Shown here: one piece after another, positions 59,672 through 64,000 of the stretch
Position numbering within the stretch: the stretch's first letter is position 1
Layout of the letters: every line of letters starts with the position of its first letter
NCBI RefSeq assembly: GCF_964026445.1
Contig: NZ_OZ032150.1
Location: 744,001 to 808,000, forward strand
Origin: Rickettsia endosymbiont of Cantharis rufa
GTDB taxonomy: Bacteria; Pseudomonadota; Alphaproteobacteria; Rickettsiales; Rickettsiaceae
Direction of reading: 5' to 3'
DNA: 64,000 nucleotides
Notes under the pieces: generated by a model
The model's input: only the letters and a program-made list of their open reading frames with translations
The model's database searches: none
Told to the model about the DNA's origin: nothing
Translations under genes and position numbers: made by a program

Positions 59672-60060
59672 TCTTTACTGTTTTCTTTTTTCTGTTTGTA
59701 GTCGACTATGGCTGCCTTTATTGCATCTTCAGCAAGGAGTGAGCAATGTAATTTTACAGGCGGCAGCGACAACTCTTTTGCTATTTCAGTATTTTTAATC
59801 TTTCCGGCATCATTTATCGATCTTCCTTTAACCCATTCTGTTAATAAAGAACTTGAAGCAATAGCTGAACCGCATCCGAATGTTTTAAATTTAGCATCCG
59901 TAATAATCTCGTCATCGTCAACTTCGATTTGTAACTTCATCACATCACCGCAAGCAGGAGCTCCAACAAGCCCCGTACCGACGTTTTTTTTCTCTTTATC
60001 AAGTGACCCGACATTACGAGGGTTTTCATAATGATCTATCACTTTTTTGCTGTAAGCCAT
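59668..60060 (-). CDS. iscU: Fe-S cluster scaffold IscU
   Basis: 130 residues. The three cluster-ligand cysteines C37 (GAPACGDV, with D39), C63 (TFGCGSAIASS) and C106 (KLHCSLLA) are all present, as is the LPPVK chaperone-binding motif (SLPPVKLHC) recognised by HscA. Clusters are built here with sulfur from IscS. Separated from iscS by 191 bp containing a P1 repeat, then coupled to iscA. Confidence 0.97.
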   Translation of the reverse strand: MAYSKKVIDHYENPRNVGSLDKEKKNVGTGLVGAPACGDVMKLQIEVDDDEIITDAKFKTFGCGSAIASSSLLTEWVKGRSINDAGKIKNTEIAKELSLPPVKLHCSLLAEDAIKAAIVDYKQKKENSKE

Positions 60061-60105
60061 TGTTATTCTCTAAAATTTAATTTTTAATTGCATCTTTTAC
60101 CGTTG

Positions 60106-60226
60106 TATATGTCAATTCCCGCGAAGGCGGGAATCCAGAAAAAAGCATAAACGCAGCAAGATTTAAAAATTGAAAGCTCGACTTATCTCGCTTTATACTG
60201 GATTCCCGCCTTCGTGGGAATGACAC
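60106..60226. repeat. Palindromic repeat P1 in the iscS-iscU gap
   Basis: GTCAATTCCCGCGAAGGCGG and CCCGCCTTCGTGGGAATGAC with the standard core (AAAGCATAAACGCAGCAAG). It lies inside the transcribed region of the operon. Confidence 0.9.
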
Positions 60227-60251
60227 AGAAGATACACAGAAATGACATTAA

Positions 60252-61484
60252 TTAATGTACAGCCCATTTAATCTTCTTTAAATCAATCCCCTCTTGCATC
60301 ATTTCCCAAAGAGGACTTAATTCTCTTAACTTATCGATTTTTGAGCATATTAAATCTACTGCGTAATCAATTTCCTGCTCGGTAGTAAATCTACCTACGC
60401 CAAACCTAATTGAAGTATGGGCAAGCTCTTCACCGATTCCCATGGAACGTAAAACATATGACGGTTCAAGTGAGGCAGAAGTACAAGCAGAACCAGAAGA
60501 AACCGCTAAATCTTTAATGGCAAGAATAATTGACTCCCCCTCTACCCCAGCAAAGCTTAAATTTAGATTGCCTTTATATCTTTGATCTTTATCGCCGTTT
60601 AAATAAACTTCGGAAATTCGGCTGTTTATATTATTTAAAAACCTGTCAAATAAGTAATTTACATGCTTAGTATCTTTTTCCATCTCATTATACGCTATTT
60701 CAGCAGTTGTGCCAAGCCCTACAATTAAAGGAGTCGGTAGCGTACCTGAACGCATCCCTCTTTCCTGCCCACCGCCGCTTATCAGCGGCGTAACACGTAC
60801 ACGAGGTTTTTTTCTTACATATAATGCACCTACTCCTTTTGGTCCATAAATTTTATGCCCTGAGATACTTGCAAGGTCAATATTAAACTCGTTAACGTCA
60901 ATTGGAATTTTACCAAAACCTTGAGCAATATCAGAGTGAAAGAAAACACCTCCTTCACGGCATATTTTTCCGATTTCTTTCAAAGGTTGGATCACGCCTA
61001 TCTCATTATTAACCGCCATAACTGATACCAACATAGTCTGATCGGTAATGGCATTTTTTAGAGTCCCTAAGTCAATTATTCCATTTGATTTAACCGGTAA
61101 ATATGTGACTTTCACTCCTTCTTGTTCTAAATGTCTGCAAGCATCAAGTACGCATTTATGCTCACTTAATACAGTAATGATATGATTCTTTTTGTTACCA
61201 TAAAATTTTGCTATTCCCTTTATTGCAAGATTATTAGACTCAGTTGCACCGGAAGTGAAAATAATTTCTTTAGTATCTGCTCCTATTAACTTTGCTACCT
61301 TGGCTCTTGCCTCTTCAACAGCATTTTCTGCTTCCCAACCGAAAGAATGGCTTCGTGAATGAGGGTTACCGAACTTGGTAGTAAAATACGGCAACATTTC
61401 TTCCATTACTCTTGGATCTATTGGAGTCGTCGCCTGATAATCCATATATATTGGTAGACTTAGACTGTTTAATCGTGGGTTCAT
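60252..61484 (-). CDS. iscS: Cysteine desulfurase IscS
   Basis: 410 residues. PLP-dependent enzyme that moves sulfur from cysteine to IscU. PLP lysine K211 ([12 protein letters not shown]) and the mobile-loop active-site cysteine C334 ([14 protein letters not shown]). Starts [13 protein letters not shown] after a short leader, typical group I IscS (the SGSACTS loop is long, unlike SufS). The leader of 11 residues before the usual start is short enough to be real. Follows the second desulfurase gene at 293 bp. Confidence 0.96.
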   Translation of the reverse strand: MNPRLNSLSLPIYMDYQATTPIDPRVMEEMLPYFTTKFGNPHSRSHSFGWEAENAVEEARAKVAKLIGADTKEIIFTSGATESNNLAIKGIAKFYGNKKNHIITVLSEHKCVLDACRHLEQEGVKVTYLPVKSNGIIDLGTLKNAITDQTMLVSVMAVNNEIGVIQPLKEIGKICREGGVFFHSDIAQGFGKIPIDVNEFNIDLASISGHKIYGPKGVGALYVRKKPRVRVTPLISGGGQERGMRSGTLPTPLIVGLGTTAEIAYNEMEKDTKHVNYLFDRFLNNINSRISEVYLNGDKDQRYKGNLNLSFAGVEGESIILAIKDLAVSSGSACTSASLEPSYVLRSMGIGEELAHTSIRFGVGRFTTEQEIDYAVDLICSKIDKLRELSPLWEMMQEGIDLKKIKWAVH

Positions 61485-61573
61485 ATGGTTAAATTAATTC
61501 ATGTTTTGGTATAGTTTAAACAGTTATCGATGTCATTCCCGCTACCTGAGCGGCCTTGTTGCACGGATCGTTT

Positions 61574-61710
61574 CATGTCATTCCCGCGGAAGCGGGAATC
61601 CATTAAAGTAAGGCTTTTAAAAAGCCTTACTTTAAAAAACTATATAATAAAAAACCTTTAAAAATTAAAGATTTTTTAGCATGGATCGCTGCTTTCGCAG
61701 GGATGACATC
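61574..61710. repeat. Composite P1 repeat with a nested perfect hairpin in the nifS-iscS gap
   Basis: TCATTCCCGCGGAAGCGGGA at the left, GCTTTCGCAGGGATGACA at the right. At 61603-61635 a perfect inverted repeat, TTAAAGTAAGGCTTTT and its complement with one base between, sits in its core. Another arm, CTTTCGCAGGAATGACA, follows at 61743. Confidence 0.85.
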
Positions 61711-61777
61711 CAGTAAGACTCCCCCTAAGTTGATACCCATGTGCTTTCGCAGGAATGACATAAACAGAGCTTTAGCT

Positions 61778-62890
61778 TTAGCTAATAATGGCATCATACA
61801 CCTCCTCAAAAGCTTCTATAAAAGCTTCTATATCGTTTACCGTATTAGTATGACTAAGCGATACTCTAATCGAAGATTTTGCCTCTTCTTCACTCATACC
61901 CATATTGGTTAATACGTGCGATTTAGATATTTTTCCTGATGAGCAAGCAGAGCCGGAGCTTACGCAAATATTACGTAAATCAAACCCGATTAATTTCACT
62001 TGTGCATCCGTATTCGGTATAGTAATTAAGGTAATATTAGGCAACCTTGCTACATTATCGCTAATAATATTTACGTTAGAATACTTCTTTAGTTTTTTCT
62101 CTAATATTCCCTGTAAATTTTTGATTTTTATATAATTCTCTATTATATTTTTTCTCATTAATTCAGCCGCTAAACCAAAACCTGCAATTGCTATAACATT
62201 CTCCGTACCTGAACGCACATTTTTTTCTTGCCCACCACCGATAATTATCGGAGTAAGCTGAAAGTGAGAAGTAGAAATTAAAGCAGCTCCTCCCTGCCCA
62301 CCTCCTATTTTATGCCCTGAGATTGTAGCAAAATCTAATCCTAAATCTTTGATATATGTTGGTATTTTACTAAAAGCTTGCACTAAATCACTATGAAATT
62401 TTGCCTTATATTTTTTAGCTATTTTACTTATTTCAAATGTATTTTGCAGTACCCCGCTTTCATTATTAGCCATCATTATAGATACTAATTTTTTTGTAGC
62501 ACTACTTTGTGACAATAATTCTTTTAGATGCTCTAGATCAAGCAAACCTTGATTATCAACTTTTATAACTTTAATATTTGGAGCATGTTTTATATGGTCA
62601 TAGATCGATAAATGTTCAATAGCCGATATGAAAATATCACCGTCATAAAAATTCTTTATTATTAAATTATTACTCTCCGTTCCGGATGAAGTAAAGGTAA
62701 TATTATATTCCCTAGAGGGTGCCCCAAGAGCTACAGCTAATTGAAAACGCGCTTCTTCTATAACATTCCCAGCAAATACACCTGATCTATGTATTGATGA
62801 AGGGTTAAGCTCCTTGTCCATCAAACTTATTATGAATTCCTTAACTCTAGGATTGATAGAAGTAGTAGCACTGTGGTCTAAATATATCAT
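61778..62890 (-). CDS. Second cysteine desulfurase (NifS/IscS-like)
   Basis: 370 residues, paralogue of IscS. PLP lysine K194 (TISGHKIGGGQG) and cysteine C316 (SSGSACSSGKISKS). Shorter than IscS and differs in the PLP-lysine surround (IGGGQGG instead of IYGPKG), as in the desulfurases found between iscR and iscS in many Rickettsiales. Whether it feeds IscU or another acceptor such as tRNA thiolation is not readable. It starts 4 bp after the iscR stop. Confidence 0.93.
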   Translation of the reverse strand: MIYLDHSATTSINPRVKEFIISLMDKELNPSSIHRSGVFAGNVIEEARFQLAVALGAPSREYNITFTSSGTESNNLIIKNFYDGDIFISAIEHLSIYDHIKHAPNIKVIKVDNQGLLDLEHLKELLSQSSATKKLVSIMMANNESGVLQNTFEISKIAKKYKAKFHSDLVQAFSKIPTYIKDLGLDFATISGHKIGGGQGGAALISTSHFQLTPIIIGGGQEKNVRSGTENVIAIAGFGLAAELMRKNIIENYIKIKNLQGILEKKLKKYSNVNIISDNVARLPNITLITIPNTDAQVKLIGFDLRNICVSSGSACSSGKISKSHVLTNMGMSEEEAKSSIRVSLSHTNTVNDIEAFIEAFEEVYDAIIS

Positions 62891-62894
62891 ATAT

Positions 62895-63311
62895 TTAAAT
62901 AATACTTAGCTCTAAAGCATCTTTAATTGAGATATTTTCAAAATAATCTCTAATATGCTTTCCAAACCCTTTCCATAATTTATGCGAATTACATTTTATT
63001 GTATCAGGAACACAAGTTTTAACTGATTTTTTATAGCAGGTAGTCATTATAAAATTTTCATTAACAGCGTCCATAATATCGGAAATTTTTATTTCTTCTA
63101 GGTTACCTATTAAAATATATCCTCCTTTAGCCCCTCTAATAGCCTTAACTAAATTAGCTTTTTTAAGCTTAGCAAATATCTGCTCCAAATAGTTAAGTGA
63201 TATATTTTGTTTTACGGAAATTTCATTCAAAGTAACCGGTTCAGCACATGATTTTGAAGCCATTTCAAGTATTGCCATTACGGCATATCTTCCTTTTGTC
63301 GTCAGCATCAT
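62895..63311 (-). CDS. iscR: Rrf2-family Fe-S regulator IscR
   Basis: 138 residues. N-terminal winged helix (LTTKGRYAVMAILEMASKSC, LEQIFAKLKKANLVKAIRGA) and cluster ligands C92, C100, C107 with H110 (TTCYKKSVKTC ... IKCNSHKLW), matching the C-C-C-H ligand set of IscR although the spacing is longer (7 and 6 residues between). It senses Fe-S status and should repress its own operon when it carries a cluster. First gene of the operon; promoter and operator are listed separately. Confidence 0.93.
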   Translation of the reverse strand: MMLTTKGRYAVMAILEMASKSCAEPVTLNEISVKQNISLNYLEQIFAKLKKANLVKAIRGAKGGYILIGNLEEIKISDIMDAVNENFIMTTCYKKSVKTCVPDTIKCNSHKLWKGFGKHIRDYFENISIKDALELSII

Positions 63312-63344
63312 ATGACTAACCTATTAAAACTTAAAATTGTTTTA

Positions 63345-63373
63345 TATCTACAATACCCAAGTAATTTAGTCAA
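63345..63373 (-). promoter_or_regulatory. iscR promoter
   Basis: Minus strand: -35 TTGACT (63368-63373), 17-bp spacer, -10 TAGATA (63345-63350). Transcription would start near 63338, about 27 nt before the iscR ATG. Near-consensus sigma-70-type spacing. Confidence 0.65.
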
Positions 63374-63377
63374 GTAT
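63353..63377 (-). promoter_or_regulatory. IscR type-1 binding site
   Basis: Reads ATACTTGACT, AAATT, ACTTGGGTAT on the minus strand. It fits 23 of 25 positions of the published E. coli type-1 IscR consensus (ATASYYGACT-RWWWY-AGTCRRSTAT) by my alignment. It covers the -35 and spacer, as expected for a repressor site. Confidence 0.65.
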
Positions 63378-63525
63378 ATAATTATAATAATTAATAGAAA
63401 TAAACTTGTTAATATAAAGTTTAACTGTATGAAATATAGTGGAAGTAGGAAGAAGTATAATATTGGACAATTTTTACTTTATGTCATTCCTATGTGTCAT
63501 TGTTGTGTGGATATAAAAAGCACTC

Positions 63526-63614
63526 AGTGTCATACCGTGGCTTGACCACGGTATCCAGAAAATAATCAAAATACTAATTTTTCTGGATCCCGTAAATAAA
63601 TCACGGGATGACAG
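63526..63614. repeat. Palindromic repeat P2
   Basis: GTCATACCGTGGCTTGACCA and GTAAATAAATCACGGGATGA. Lies between iscR and the gene at 63728; no gene in 63312-63727. Confidence 0.88.
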
Positions 63615-63727
63615 CGGTGAAATTAATCCACGCAATAAGACCTTTCAGCTTTCGCAGGGATGACATCGAGAGCTTTTTAAAAAATGTCTAGTGCTATAAA
63701 AAAGACAGGGTATTGTAAATAATTTTT

Positions 63728-64000
63728 TTATCCACGCCTCCTGTTTGTTGTTCTATTTTTAGATTTAGGCTTTGAAGAAGCAGCAATATTTTTTAAATTA
63801 GTTTGATAATTTTTAATTCTCTCCATTCTTTCTTCTCTTAGTTTTTCATAATGAGTTTTAGCATTTTTTCCAAAACCTACCCTAGTTTCCATATTTTTTA
63901 CAAAATCATTAACAAGTACTCGTTGATGCCCTTGAATATCGATTTGACAATTTTTATCTAAAGCACCAGGCATAGTTTCTTGTATTTTTTTTATAGCGCG
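63728..64000 (-). CDS. 3' end of an unknown basic protein, cut by the window edge
   Basis: Frame open to the window edge; a possible internal ATG is at 63973 (MPGALDKNCQIDIQGHQRVL) but the frame continues upstream without a stop, so this is the C-terminal part of a larger protein. The tail is strongly basic (KPKSKNRTTNRRRG). LREERMERIKNYQTNLKNIA suggests a helical region. I do not recognise the family. Confidence 0.55.
   Translation of the reverse strand, partial: RAIKKIQETMPGALDKNCQIDIQGHQRVLVNDFVKNMETRVGFGKNAKTHYEKLREERMERIKNYQTNLKNIAASSKPKSKNRTTNRRRG

Overview
This window is a stretch of a Rickettsia chromosome. I infer this from the low GC content, an ATP/ADP translocase gene, many palindromic repeats lying both between and inside genes, heavy pseudogene decay, and gene neighbourhoods such as iscR-nifS-iscS-iscU-iscA and hemD-mitofilin-hemY. 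The large insertion sequence load (seven IS1-family copies plus IS3, IS4, IS21, IS256 and IS481 pieces) fits an IS-rich Rickettsia. I cannot name the species.

Layout. 1-4.3 kb (minus strand): end of lpdA, a BioC-like methyltransferase, a decayed lipoprotein gene, a small secreted protein and a lytic transglycosylase. 4.3-7.0 kb: decayed accessory genes, with two related small proteins on either side of an IS1 copy. 7.1-9.1 kb: rpmJ, yebC, a GlmU-like nucleotidyltransferase, tRNA-Ser. 9.1-12.2 kb: GNAT remnant between two direct repeats, IS1 inside an IS21 IstB remnant, a Phd/VapC toxin-antitoxin pair. 12.3-16.4 kb: ferredoxin-NADP reductase type protein, folD, IS256/IS481 debris, gamma-carbonic anhydrase, HPF. 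16.6-20 kb: a small gene split by IS1, tRNA-Asp, an IS3 element, a Rickettsia-type hypothetical. 20.2-27.3 kb: ubiH, an MrpF-like protein, IS1, ntrX plus a pentapeptide-repeat lipoprotein, and a coiled-coil protein. 27.4-29.7 kb: IS1/IS1/IS3 chimera. 29.8-34.7 kb: hemC, LD-carboxypeptidase, a solute-symporter/histidine-kinase fusion. 35-44.8 kb: IS1, tRNA-Arg, ispB, a DUF2125-like protein, tlc, a GT8 glycosyltransferase, ampG, a DUF4424 pseudogene. 45-49.3 kb: lysE-hemD-mitofilin-hemY operon and an alpha/beta hydrolase. 49.7-53.7 kb: tRNA-Gln, a pepP remnant, and a decayed gene split by a composite IS481/IS4 insertion. 53.7-64 kb: Xaa-Pro aminopeptidase, an amino acid permease, a GDPD/FAD-oxidase pseudogene, the isc operon with a readable promoter and IscR-type operator, and the end of a further gene.

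Functionally the intact genes are core obligate-intracellular metabolism: Fe-S assembly, haem (hemC, hemD, hemY-like), ubiquinone (ispB, ubiH), one-carbon (folD), peptidoglycan recycling (ampG, LD-carboxypeptidase, transglycosylase) and import of host nucleotides and amino acids. The accessory layer is mostly dead.

The most notable signals are: repeats read in frame inside at least seven proteins, including three in one peptidase and one repeat family shared by two unrelated proteins; a gene split by an IS481-bounded unit with a readable 7-bp target duplication; IS1 copies that all share the same transposase lesions yet have clearly moved; and a near-consensus IscR type-1 site on the iscR promoter. 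I did not find a convincing wholly new multi-gene system.
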